Shown one piece after another: positions 15,544-22,623 of a stretch of DNA of 26,273 nt. The notes beneath the pieces were generated by a model. The model was not told the origin of the DNA and did no database searches. It worked only from the letters and a program-made list of their open reading frames with translations. Origin of the DNA: a bacterium (GTDB taxonomy: Bacteria > Planctomycetota > J058 > JAJDCP01); the NCBI GenBank assembly GCA_030428695.1, contig JAUIEM010000097.1, forward strand, positions 1-26,273. The letters are read 5' to 3'. Positions within the stretch are counted from its first letter, which is position 1. Each line of letters starts with the position of its first letter. A program made the translations under genes and the position numbers.

Positions 15544-18078
15544 GTGCCGCGCCTCGAAGTGCACAAGTTCGGAGGAACCAGCGTCGCCGACGCCGCGCGC
15601 CTGCGCGCGGCCGCGGCGATCGTCGCAGGCGAGAGCGCCCGCGCACGGATCGTCGTCGTCAGCTCGGCGACCGCCGGCACCACCGACGCCCTGATCGCGC
15701 TCGGCCAGTGCGCCGAGAAGGGCCGGGCCGAAGAGCTGCAGGAACGTTGGATGGCGCTGCGCCAGCGGCACCGCGGCATCGCGGAGGATCTGCGCGCCGA
15801 GGGCGCCGACGACAGCCTGCGCGCCGACGTCGACCGACTGTGCGGCCAGGCCCGGACACTGCTCGGCGCCGTGCTCGTCACCGGCGAGCTGACCCCCCGC
15901 CTGCGCGACCGGCTGCTCGCGACCGGGGAGAAGCTCGCCGTGCGCCTGCTCTCCAAGGCCCTCGTGGCGGCCGGGGTGCGGGCCCGGCCCTGCGATGCCG
16001 ACGGCTTCCTCGAGACCGACGGCAGCTTCGGCCGGGCACAAGCCCTGGCCGGGGTGGCGGAACGGACCACCCGTGCGGCGCTGCTGCCGCTGATCGAGGA
16101 CGGCTCCGTGCCGGTGGTCACCGGCTTCTGCGGGCGCTCCCCCGACGGGGCGACCACGACCCTGGGCCGGGGCGGCTCCGACCTGAGCGCGACGTTGCTC
16201 GCGGCCGCCCTGCGCGCCCAGGAGGTGACGATCTGGACCGATGTCGACGGCGTCTACTCCGCCGATCCGCGCGCCGTGCCCCAGGCCCGCGTGATCCGCC
16301 AGCTGAACTACCGCGAGGCGGCGGAGATGTCCTTCTACGGCGCGAAGGTCCTCCACCAACGGACGATGATCCCGGTGCTCGCCGCCGAGATCCCGGTGCG
16401 CACCCGCAACAGCATGCGGCCCGAAGCGCCAGGCACGCGGGTCGACGCGCGCTTCACCCCGGGCTCGCACCCGGTCAAGGCGGTGACGGCGATCCACGGC
16501 CAGGCCCTGCTCGCGATCGAGGGCAAGGGTATGGCCGGCGTGCCGGGCGTGGCGGCGCGGGTCTTCGGACTGCTGGCGGGACGCGGCATCAGCGTGACGA
16601 TGATCAGCCAGTCGAGCTCCGAGGCGTCGATCTGTCTCGCGTTGCCGGAGGTCGACGCAGACGCCGCCGCGAGCGCCCTGCGCCAGGGCTTCCGGGGCGA
16701 GCTGTCGCGCGGCGAGGTCGAGGAGATCAGCCTGCGCCGCCGGGTCGGCCTGATCGCGATCGTCGGGCTCGGCATGGCCTCCCGCCCGGGCGTCGCCGGC
16801 AAGGCCCTGAGCGCGTGTGGGGAGGCGCGGGTCAACGTGCTCGCGATCGCCCAGGGGTCCTCCGAGCTCAACATCACCCTCGCGGTCACCGAGAGCTCGG
16901 TGCCGCGCGCCCTGCGCCGCCTGCACACGGCCTTCGGCCTGCACCGTATCGACACCGGCGACGACGACGAGCGCGGCCTGGACCTGATCCTGTTCGGTTG
17001 TGGCTCGATCGGCGGCGCCCTGGTCTCGCTGGTCCGCGAGCGCCGGGCCCACATCGCCGAGCGTTTCGGGCTGCGCACACGCATCGTCGCGCTCTGCGAC
17101 CGCAGCGGCTGGCTGTTCGCGCCGCGCGGGCTGGGCGACGAGCAGCTCGCCGCGGCCCTGGCCGCCAAGGCGGCGGGCTCCCCCCTCGCCGAGCAGACCG
17201 AGGGGCGCGAGGGCAGCGCCCTGGAGGCGGTGAAGGATGCGCTCCGCTATCGGCTGGCGCGGCCGATCCTGGTCGACGTCAGCGACGCAGACGAGGCCGA
17301 GGAGGTGTTCCTCGAGGCGTTCAGCCGCGGCTGCGACGTCGTCACCGCGAACAAGAAGCCGCTCGCCGGCCCGCTCGAGGTCTTCTCCCGGCTGCGCGCG
17401 GCGGCCGAGCAGGCCGGGCGCGTGCTCAAGGCCGAGGCGACGGTCGGCGCCGGCCTGCCGGTCGTCGACACCCTCGAGATGCTGCTCGGTACCGGCGACC
17501 GGCTGCTCTCCGCCGAAGGCTGCCTGTCCGGGACCCTCGGCTTCATCACCAGCGAGCTGCAGGCAGGACGCAAGCTCTCCGAGGCGGTGGAGGAAGCCCG
17601 CGCCCGGGGCTACACCGAACCGGACCCGGTCGCCGACCTCAGCGGCGCGGACGTCGCCCGCAAGGCGCTGATCCTCGGCCGCATGTCGGGGCTCCTGTCG
17701 GAAGCGGCGACGGTCGAATTGACCGGTCTGGTCGATGCGTCCTGGGCGGGGCTGCCCTTCGCCGAGCTGCTCGAGCGCGTGCGCGAGCTCGACGCCGCGC
17801 TCGCGGAGCAGGCCGCGCACGCCGCCGCAGACGGCAAGGTCCTGCGCTACCTCGCCCGGGTCGTGCCCGACAAGGTGTCGGTCGGCCTCGTCGCGGTCGG
17901 CGCCGACTCGCCGGCCGGACGCCTGGCGGGGAGCGAGAACCTGATCACCTTCCGCTCCGAGCGCTACGACGCGATCCCGCTGGTGATCACGGGGCCGGGG
18001 GCGGGGGTGGACGTGACCGCGATGGGCGTGCTCGGGGACATCCTGCGGGTCGCCGCGGAGAGGGGCAGTGATGCGTGA
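15544..18078 (+). CDS. thrA: Bifunctional aspartokinase / homoserine dehydrogenase
   Basis: An 844-residue fusion catalysing the first and third steps from aspartate to threonine/methionine. The aspartokinase part (about 1-300) has K8-FGGTSV, the TTLGRGGSDLSA nucleotide segment and WTDVDGVYSADPR. Two ACT regions follow (about 315-465, with GVPGVAARVFGLLAGRGISVTMISQSSSEASI and the matching A-R-V-N-V-L-A-I-A-Q-G-S-S-E-L-N-I). The dehydrogenase part (about 479-844) has the Rossmann GCGSIG, the T-A-N-K-K-P-L segment, LSGTLGFI and EPDPVADLSGADVARK. The length fits E. coli ThrA (820). Feedback control by threonine through the ACT domains is expected. The GTG start follows GGAGA by 5 nt. TACGAT at 15503-15508 may be its -10. 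It overlaps thrB by 8 nt. Confidence 0.96.
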   Translation: MPRLEVHKFGGTSVADAARLRAAAAIVAGESARARIVVVSSATAGTTDALIALGQCAEKGRAEELQERWMALRQRHRGIAEDLRAEGADDSLRADVDRLCGQARTLLGAVLVTGELTPRLRDRLLATGEKLAVRLLSKALVAAGVRARPCDADGFLETDGSFGRAQALAGVAERTTRAALLPLIEDGSVPVVTGFCGRSPDGATTTLGRGGSDLSATLLAAALRAQEVTIWTDVDGVYSADPRAVPQARVIRQLNYREAAEMSFYGAKVLHQRTMIPVLAAEIPVRTRNSMRPEAPGTRVDARFTPGSHPVKAVTAIHGQALLAIEGKGMAGVPGVAARVFGLLAGRGISVTMISQSSSEASICLALPEVDADAAASALRQGFRGELSRGEVEEISLRRRVGLIAIVGLGMASRPGVAGKALSACGEARVNVLAIAQGSSELNITLAVTESSVPRALRRLHTAFGLHRIDTGDDDERGLDLILFGCGSIGGALVSLVRERRAHIAERFGLRTRIVALCDRSGWLFAPRGLGDEQLAAALAAKAAGSPLAEQTEGREGSALEAVKDALRYRLARPILVDVSDADEAEEVFLEAFSRGCDVVTANKKPLAGPLEVFSRLRAAAEQAGRVLKAEATVGAGLPVVDTLEMLLGTGDRLLSAEGCLSGTLGFITSELQAGRKLSEAVEEARARGYTEPDPVADLSGADVARKALILGRMSGLLSEAATVELTGLVDASWAGLPFAELLERVRELDAALAEQAAHAAADGKVLRYLARVVPDKVSVGLVAVGADSPAGRLAGSENLITFRSERYDAIPLVITGPGAGVDVTAMGVLGDILRVAAERGSDA

Positions 18079-19009
18079 TGCGGATGGTGAGGGCGTGCGC
18101 GTGTTCGCTCCGGCGACGACCGCCAACCTCGGGCTCGGCTTCGACATCCTCGGGCTCGCCCTCGAAGGGGCCGGTGACACCGTGACCGCGCGCCGCAGCC
18201 GCAAGCCGGGCGTGCGCATCGTCGCGATCCGCGGGGATGGCGGACGCCTCCCCCTCGAGACCGCGGCCAACACCGCCGGTGTCGCGGCGGTCGAGACCCT
18301 GCGCCGCTCGGGCACGGAGTTCGGCGTCGAGCTCGAGATCGACAAGGGCCTGCCCCTCGGCTCCGGGCTCGGCAGCAGCGCCGCGAGCGCGGTCGCCGCC
18401 GCGGTCGCCGTCAACGCGCTGCTCGGCTCCCCCCTGCGCCGCTCGGCCCTCGTCGAGCCGTGCATGGCGGCCGAGGCCGTCGTGGCCGGACGCCACGCCG
18501 ACAACGTCGCCCCGGCGCTGCTCGGCGGGCTGATCCTGGTGCGCAGCATCGAGCCCCTCGACCTGATCCGCCTGCCGGTGCCGCCCGAGCTGTGCGTCGT
18601 CGTCGTGACGCCCGAGCTCGAGCTGACCACCCGCGACGCGCGCAGCGTGCTGCCCGAGACCGTCGGCCTCCACGAGCTCGTGCGCACGACCGCGAACATC
18701 GCCGCCCTGACCTGCGCCTGCTTCACCGCCGACCTCGCGCTCCTCGCCCGCTGCATGATCGGGGACGCGGTGACCGAGGCGCGCGCGCCGCTGATCCCCG
18801 GCTGCAAGCAGGTGATCGCGGCGGCCCTCGGCGCGGGCGCGCTCGGCAGCGCGATCTCCGGGGCCGGGCCCTCCCTGTTCGCGCTCTGCCGCTCCCAGCG
18901 CAGCGCTGCGCACGTCGCGACGGCGATGCGCGAGGCCTTCGCGGCCGCCGGCCTCGCGTCCAGCGAGCTGATCTCGGCGGCGGAGTGCCCGGGCGCGCGG
19001 ATCCTGTAG
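18071..19009 (+). CDS. thrB: Homoserine kinase
   Basis: A 312-residue GHMP-family kinase that phosphorylates homoserine, the step before threonine synthase. It shows the family motifs: the N-terminal APATTANLGLGFDILGLAL, the ATP loop GLPLGSGLGSSAASA (about 93-107), and the C-terminal GSAISGAGPSLFAL (about 257-270). Acidic and histidine residues in AGRHADNVAPALLGG are as in ThrB. The gene overlaps thrA and so is translationally coupled. ATG 18071 is chosen over GTG 18068 because GAGAGGGG lies 6-7 nt before it. Threonine synthase (thrC) is not in the window, so the pathway is completed elsewhere. Confidence 0.95.
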   Translation: MRDADGEGVRVFAPATTANLGLGFDILGLALEGAGDTVTARRSRKPGVRIVAIRGDGGRLPLETAANTAGVAAVETLRRSGTEFGVELEIDKGLPLGSGLGSSAASAVAAAVAVNALLGSPLRRSALVEPCMAAEAVVAGRHADNVAPALLGGLILVRSIEPLDLIRLPVPPELCVVVVTPELELTTRDARSVLPETVGLHELVRTTANIAALTCACFTADLALLARCMIGDAVTEARAPLIPGCKQVIAAALGAGALGSAISGAGPSLFALCRSQRSAAHVATAMREAFAAAGLASSELISAAECPGARIL

Positions 19010-19090
19010 CGGGCGACCGCCTGTCATCCGGCCCTCGAACGGCCCGTCGCCGAGGCGCGCGCCGGAACGTGCTGGAAGGTGGTCGCGCTC

Positions 19091-19121
19091 CGCGCGCGCA
19101 CACCTGCGCGCGACGTTGTTT
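19091..19121 (+). terminator. Intrinsic terminator of the thrAB operon
   Basis: CGCGCGC (19091-19097) and GCGCGCG (19106-19112) form a 7-bp stem with an 8-nt loop, followed by ACGTTGTTT. It lies 82 bp after thrB. The T-rich tail is also the -35 box of the next promoter. Confidence 0.42.
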
Positions 19122-19144
19122 CCGACGGGTGCATGAAGTACACT
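19116..19144 (+). promoter_or_regulatory. Promoter of the FHA-GGDEF gene
   Basis: TTGTTT (19116-19121), exactly 17 bp, then TACACT (19139-19144). The expected transcription start is near 19151. Confidence 0.55.
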
Positions 19145-19152
19145 CCCCTACA

Positions 19153-19171
19153 CGGTTTGCCGCGCAAACCG
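19153..19171 (+). promoter_or_regulatory. Perfect inverted repeat at the 5' end of the FHA-GGDEF transcript
   Basis: CGGTTTGC and GCAAACCG (8-bp perfect arms) around CGC. It begins about 2 nt after the expected transcription start and abuts the ribosome site GGAGGAG (19174-19180). It may be a repressor operator or an RNA hairpin that affects translation or stability. Confidence 0.5.
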
Positions 19172-19181
19172 AAGGAGGAGT

Positions 19182-20198
19182 GTGTCGGTGAACCAGGGGC
19201 AGAAACCCAGGCCCGAGGACAAGCGCTTGCCCTTCATCGAGACCCACAAGGTCGGCAGCCCTCAGCTCCCGCGTGACATCGACGAGCTCGAGGACACCGA
19301 CTCGGGCGACACGACCAATTTCATGCACCGCATGGATGAGGACGATCCGCGGGCGCGCTCCCTGATCGTGATCCGCGGGCACCTCTTCGGCAAGAAGCTC
19401 GATGTCCCCGACGACGGTCTCGTCATCGGGCGCGACGAGATCTGCGACGTCGTCGTCGGCTCCGCGCGCGACGGCACCAGCCGGCGCCACGCCCGCGTGT
19501 TCTACGAGGGCGACGAGATGATGGTCGAGGACCTCGGCAGCACCAACGGGCTGCTGGTCAACCGCCTGCAGACCCGGCGCAGCCTGTTGGTCCCCAGTGA
19601 CCTCCTGCAGGTCGGCAAGACCGTCTTCAAGGTCGTCGGCGACGGCTACGAGGGCCACTACCACGAGGCGATGTACAACAAGGCCGTGCGGGACAACCTG
19701 ACCGGCCTGCTGAACCGCACCAACCTGCACGGAGTCCTCGAGCAGGAGATCAAGCGCGCGCAGCGCTACGGCCACTCCCTGAGCCTGATGCTGCTCGATC
19801 TCGACCACTTCAAGGAAGTCAACGACAACCACGGCCACCTGGCTGGCGACGCGGTGCTCGTGCAGGTCAGCCGGCTGCTGAAGAGCTGTCTGCGGCAGTG
19901 TGACTCGTTGTACCGCTACGGCGGCGAAGAGTTCCTCGCCGTCCTGCCCGAGACCGAGCTCTCCGGGGCCCGGGCCCTGGCCGAGCGGATCCGCCGCTCG
20001 GTCGCCGAGAGCAGCTACCAGTACCGCGACCACAACCTGCGGCTGACGATCTCGATCGGCCTGACGACCCTGCGGGGCGAGGTCAGCGTCGCGGCCTTGA
20101 TCCAGCAGGCCGACGACGCCCTGTACGACGCCAAGCGCAAGGGCCGCGACCGCGTCGTGATGGCGCCGATCCTGCGCGACGAGGAAGACACGAACTGA
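19182..20198 (+). CDS. FHA-GGDEF protein, predicted diguanylate cyclase
   Basis: A 338-residue cytoplasmic protein that should make cyclic di-GMP from two GTP. A disordered, acidic N-terminus (1-56) contains T44-T45 in SGDTTNF. The FHA domain (about 60-155) keeps G83-R84, S100-R101-x-H103 and T121-N122-G123. The GGDEF domain (about 165-330) has DNLTGLLNR, D206-L-D208 for metal, and the active-site G247-G-E-E-F251. An RxxD inhibitory site, R238-x-x-D241, lies five residues before it, so product inhibition is likely. The GTG start at 19182 is only 3 nt from GGAGG, so GTG 19188, 9 nt away, is an alternative. It has its own promoter and 5' inverted repeat. It is the counterpart of the FHA-HD-GYP enzyme at 6209-7711. 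Confidence 0.93.
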   Translation: MSVNQGQKPRPEDKRLPFIETHKVGSPQLPRDIDELEDTDSGDTTNFMHRMDEDDPRARSLIVIRGHLFGKKLDVPDDGLVIGRDEICDVVVGSARDGTSRRHARVFYEGDEMMVEDLGSTNGLLVNRLQTRRSLLVPSDLLQVGKTVFKVVGDGYEGHYHEAMYNKAVRDNLTGLLNRTNLHGVLEQEIKRAQRYGHSLSLMLLDLDHFKEVNDNHGHLAGDAVLVQVSRLLKSCLRQCDSLYRYGGEEFLAVLPETELSGARALAERIRRSVAESSYQYRDHNLRLTISIGLTTLRGEVSVAALIQQADDALYDAKRKGRDRVVMAPILRDEEDTN

Positions 20199-20201
20199 GC
20201 C

Positions 20202-21857
20202 TCAGTCGACGTCGACGGCGCGGTCGATGTCGTCGGGGTGGTTGAGGGCCGACTGGTAGCTCCACACCACCTCTCCCGCCCGCGTCACCTCGACGATACG
20301 GTTGCCCTCGGAGTCGCAGATCGTCGTGTTGCCGTTGCGCAGCCGGTCGGCTTCGTGGGGCTCGATCAGCCCGTCGGCGAACTCCCACACCACCTCCCCG
20401 GCGGCGTCGAGCTCGACCACCCGGCGCGCCGTGCCGTCGGCGACCAGCACGTGCCCGCTCGGCAGCATGTCCGCCTCGCGCGGGTCCCGCGTGCTGGCCG
20501 ACCACACCACGTTGCCGTGCCAGTCCCGCACCGACACCGTGCGGGAGGTCTCGCCGGTGATCAGCAGGTTGCCGTCGGGCAGGAGGTCACAGTCGTCGAC
20601 CTCATCCGCGATGTCGAGGCGCCGCAGCTCCTCGCCCTCCGGGCTGACCTCGAGCACCGAGCTCAGCTTCTGCGACGAGACCAGGACCATCGTGTTGCCG
20701 TTCGGCATGCGCTCGACGCAGCCGACCATATCGACCGGATCGCGCAGCACCGGCTCGTAGCTCCACACCTCGCCGAGGTCGATGTCGATCTCGAGCGCCC
20801 GCCGCTCCCAGGCCGCCGCGACCAGCAGCCGCCCGCTGTGCAGCCAGCGCACGTGGCAGGCGCCGCGGATCCCGTCGCGTTCCCACACCAGGCGCCGGGT
20901 CGCGGTGTCGACGATCAGCACCCGGCCGCCGGAGAAGTCGCAGATCACCGACTGCCCGTCGGGCAGCAGGGGATGCGGCGGCGCCCCGACGACCAGCTTG
21001 CCGTCCGCCTCGAGCCAGGCTTCCCAGCGCGCGGCCGCGTCCGCCCGCTGCTTCGCATCGCCGTAGGGGAAACAGCGGAGCTCGTTGGCGGTGTAGCGCT
21101 TCAGCCACTCCTCCGCGACCAGGCGGCGCGCGGTGGAGTCGTCCTGCAGCAGCCCGATCAGCGCGCCGAGCCCCTTCTGCAGGCCGAGGGACACGTACAG
21201 ACAGCCCGCCTCGAGCCGCACCTCCGGGCTGTCCGCCTCGAGGCAGGCGTCGAGCTGGCGGCGGGCGGCGAGGCCGAGCCGCCGCCAGGCGCGGAGGACC
21301 GCGGCCTGTCCCGACGCCGGCATGCCGGGCAGGGCGGCCGCGCACTCCTCGGGCGCGGGCAGGCCGAGGTCCTCGAGGGCGAGGCCGACGGCCCGGTGCA
21401 GGACGGGATCGGAGGAAGCGCTCAGCAGCCCGAACAGGAAGTCCCGGGCCGCCGGCCCCTGGAGCTCGGCGAGCAGGCGCACGGCGGCCGGCTTGCCGCT
21501 TCCCCGCCGCGCGATGTCCCGCCGCAGCACCCGCAGCCGCGCCCGGACCTCGGCCGAGCGCGAGCGCGGGGCGGCGTCGACGATGGAGAACACGACCGGC
21601 CCGAGCGCGAGCAGCTCGGCGAAGGCGCGGTCGCGCACCTCCGCGCTGTTCGCGCCGAGGGCGGCGATGCGCGCGTCGATCATGTGCTCGTAGGCTTCCC
21701 GCGACTGCTTCGGGGACAGGTAGGCGCGGAGCGCGTCGAGGTCGGCGTCGACGCCGATGGAGCGGAGGTAGGCCCGGTCGCGCTCGAGCGAGGGCAGGGT
21801 GTCCTGGGCGACCGCCAGACCGCACAGGACGCAGAGCAACATTCGGAAGAGGGGCAT
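20202..21857 (-). CDS. Secreted HEAT-repeat / PQQ-like beta-propeller protein
   Basis: A 551-residue exported protein with a 17-residue signal peptide ending L-A-V-A before Q18-D19. The first half (about 50-300) is helical with HEAT-like pairs (for example AEVRDRAFAELLALG, and SPEVRLEAGCLYVSLGLQKGLGALIGLL). The second half (about 320-545) is a beta-propeller with repeated N-G-N-T / D-G-N-L strands and the blade ends EVVWEF, EVVWSY and NVVWSA, as in PQQ-like and arylsulfotransferase-like propellers. No sulfotransferase histidine pattern is evident, so a scaffold or sensor role is likelier. MPLFR was chosen as start because the strong promoter at 21886-21913 would place the transcript start around 21879, downstream of the longer alternatives. 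Confidence 0.78.
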   Translation of the reverse strand: MPLFRMLLCVLCGLAVAQDTLPSLERDRAYLRSIGVDADLDALRAYLSPKQSREAYEHMIDARIAALGANSAEVRDRAFAELLALGPVVFSIVDAAPRSRSAEVRARLRVLRRDIARRGSGKPAAVRLLAELQGPAARDFLFGLLSASSDPVLHRAVGLALEDLGLPAPEECAAALPGMPASGQAAVLRAWRRLGLAARRQLDACLEADSPEVRLEAGCLYVSLGLQKGLGALIGLLQDDSTARRLVAEEWLKRYTANELRCFPYGDAKQRADAAARWEAWLEADGKLVVGAPPHPLLPDGQSVICDFSGGRVLIVDTATRRLVWERDGIRGACHVRWLHSGRLLVAAAWERRALEIDIDLGEVWSYEPVLRDPVDMVGCVERMPNGNTMVLVSSQKLSSVLEVSPEGEELRRLDIADEVDDCDLLPDGNLLITGETSRTVSVRDWHGNVVWSASTRDPREADMLPSGHVLVADGTARRVVELDAAGEVVWEFADGLIEPHEADRLRNGNTTICDSEGNRIVEVTRAGEVVWSYQSALNHPDDIDRAVDVD

Positions 21858-21885
21858 GCGGCCACCAGGGTGGGGACTCCCCGCC

Positions 21886-21913
21886 ATTGTAGGCGCAGAG
21901 CCCCGCCTGGCAA
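21886..21913 (-). promoter_or_regulatory. Strong sigma-70-type promoter of the HEAT/propeller gene
   Basis: On the minus strand TTGCCA (21913-21908, 5 of 6), 16 bp, then TACAAT (21891-21886, 5 of 6). It overlaps the very end of the FKBP gene region, so the two minus-strand genes are probably separate transcripts. Confidence 0.6.
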
Positions 21914-21918
21914 GCGGA

Positions 21919-22245
21919 TCAAGCGATGCCGAGCAGCTCGACCTCGAAGACCAGGGTGGCGTTCGGGGGGATGACACCGCCGGCGCCGCGGGAGCCGTAG
22001 CCGAGCTCGGGCGGGATGGTCAGGCGGACCTTCTGGCCGACGGACATCGTCGCGACGCCCTGGTCCCAGCCCTGGATCACCTGACCCATGCCGAGCCGGA
22101 AGGAGAAGGGCTGGCCGCGGTCGACCGAGCTGTCGAACTTCGAGCCGTCGGTCAGCCAGCCGGTGTAGTGGACCTTGACGTTGTCGCCCTTCTTCGGCTG
22201 GGCGCCGTCGCCGGCCTGGAGCTCTTCGATCTGCAAGTCTGCCAT
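21919..22245 (-). CDS. FKBP-type peptidyl-prolyl cis-trans isomerase
   Basis: A 108-residue single-domain FKBP that speeds cis-trans isomerisation of X-Pro bonds, probably in the cytoplasm since no signal peptide is present. Family landmarks are all visible: [18 protein letters not shown] (24-40), the [19 protein letters not shown] core (45-63), the [13 protein letters not shown] strand (72-84) and [16 protein letters not shown] (92-107). Y27, F37, W60, Y83 and F100 correspond to the aromatic pocket. The size is that of human FKBP12 and bacterial one-domain forms. MADLQ follows GAGGAAA; a longer start at 22269 (adding MHSQPEET) is possible. A weak promoter lies at 22279-22307. Confidence 0.94.
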   Translation of the reverse strand: MADLQIEELQAGDGAQPKKGDNVKVHYTGWLTDGSKFDSSVDRGQPFSFRLGMGQVIQGWDQGVATMSVGQKVRLTIPPELGYGSRGAGGVIPPNATLVFEVELLGIA

Positions 22246-22278
22246 CGTTTCCTCGGGTTGGGAGTGCATCGTGGCGCG

Positions 22279-22307
22279 ACGGTACCACAACCCGGCGGCC
22301 AGCACAA
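22279..22307 (-). promoter_or_regulatory. Weak promoter candidate for the FKBP gene
   Basis: On the minus strand TTGTGC (22307-22302), 17 bp, then TACCGT (22284-22279). Only half of each box matches. Confidence 0.28.
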
Positions 22308-22432
22308 ACCCCGGGGGTGCGAACCGCTCTGCCGGGCTACTCGGCGGACGACCTCGAAGATCTGCGCGCAGGCGGCAAGGACCTCCTCGGGGCTGTCCAG
22401 GATGGGCGTCCCAGCATGTCCGAGCCGCCGTT

Positions 22433-22600
22433 TTGAGCCTGCTCCTGCTCGACACAAGCGCGCTGTCCAGGGTCAGTCATGCAGCGCGACCCCACAGCTC
22501 TCGTCTGGTTGGCACGGCGTCGACCGGGAGACCTGTGTTGTTCGGAGTGAGGCAAGTGCCACAGTTACGCCGCAGGCGCGCCCCCGAATGCCTGACTATT
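22433..22600 (+). pseudogene. Possible decayed VapC-like PIN-domain toxin
   Basis: From a TTG at 22433 the plus strand reads [18 protein letters not shown], very like the first strand and catalytic aspartate of VapC PIN toxins. After about 22488 this frame loses all resemblance, but the next frame gives P-Q-L-S-S-x-W-H-G-V-D-R-E-T-C-V-V, which resembles the following VapC helix and strand, as if one frameshift had occurred. No later PIN motifs are found, and the 3' part is replaced by the neighbouring gene. The TTG overlaps the stop of a 39-codon frame (TTGA), the usual antitoxin-toxin arrangement. Similarity is from memory of the family and is short. Confidence 0.3.
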
Positions 22601-22623
22601 CCTCTCCGGGCCCTGAGCCCGCG

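Larger units (their letters stand above)
22246..22623. other. 378-bp region without an intact gene
   Basis: The stretch between the FKBP and peroxiredoxin-like genes (both minus strand) has lower GC and weaker codon bias than its surroundings. It holds the FKBP promoter candidate (22279-22307), a small plus-strand reading frame of 39 codons (22317-22436, GTG start) and the possible VapC relic from 22433. No intact gene is convincing. Confidence 0.55.

Noticed and set aside
15403..18807. A 1134-codon open frame antisense to thrA-thrB
   Set aside because: Low-complexity, R/G/A-rich translation without family features, fully opposite two certain genes. It is a by-product of high GC.
22317..22436. 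39-codon frame (GTG start) ahead of the VapC-like relic as an antitoxin gene
   Set aside because: The overlap with the TTG is suggestive, but the product matches no antitoxin family I know, so it is only mentioned.
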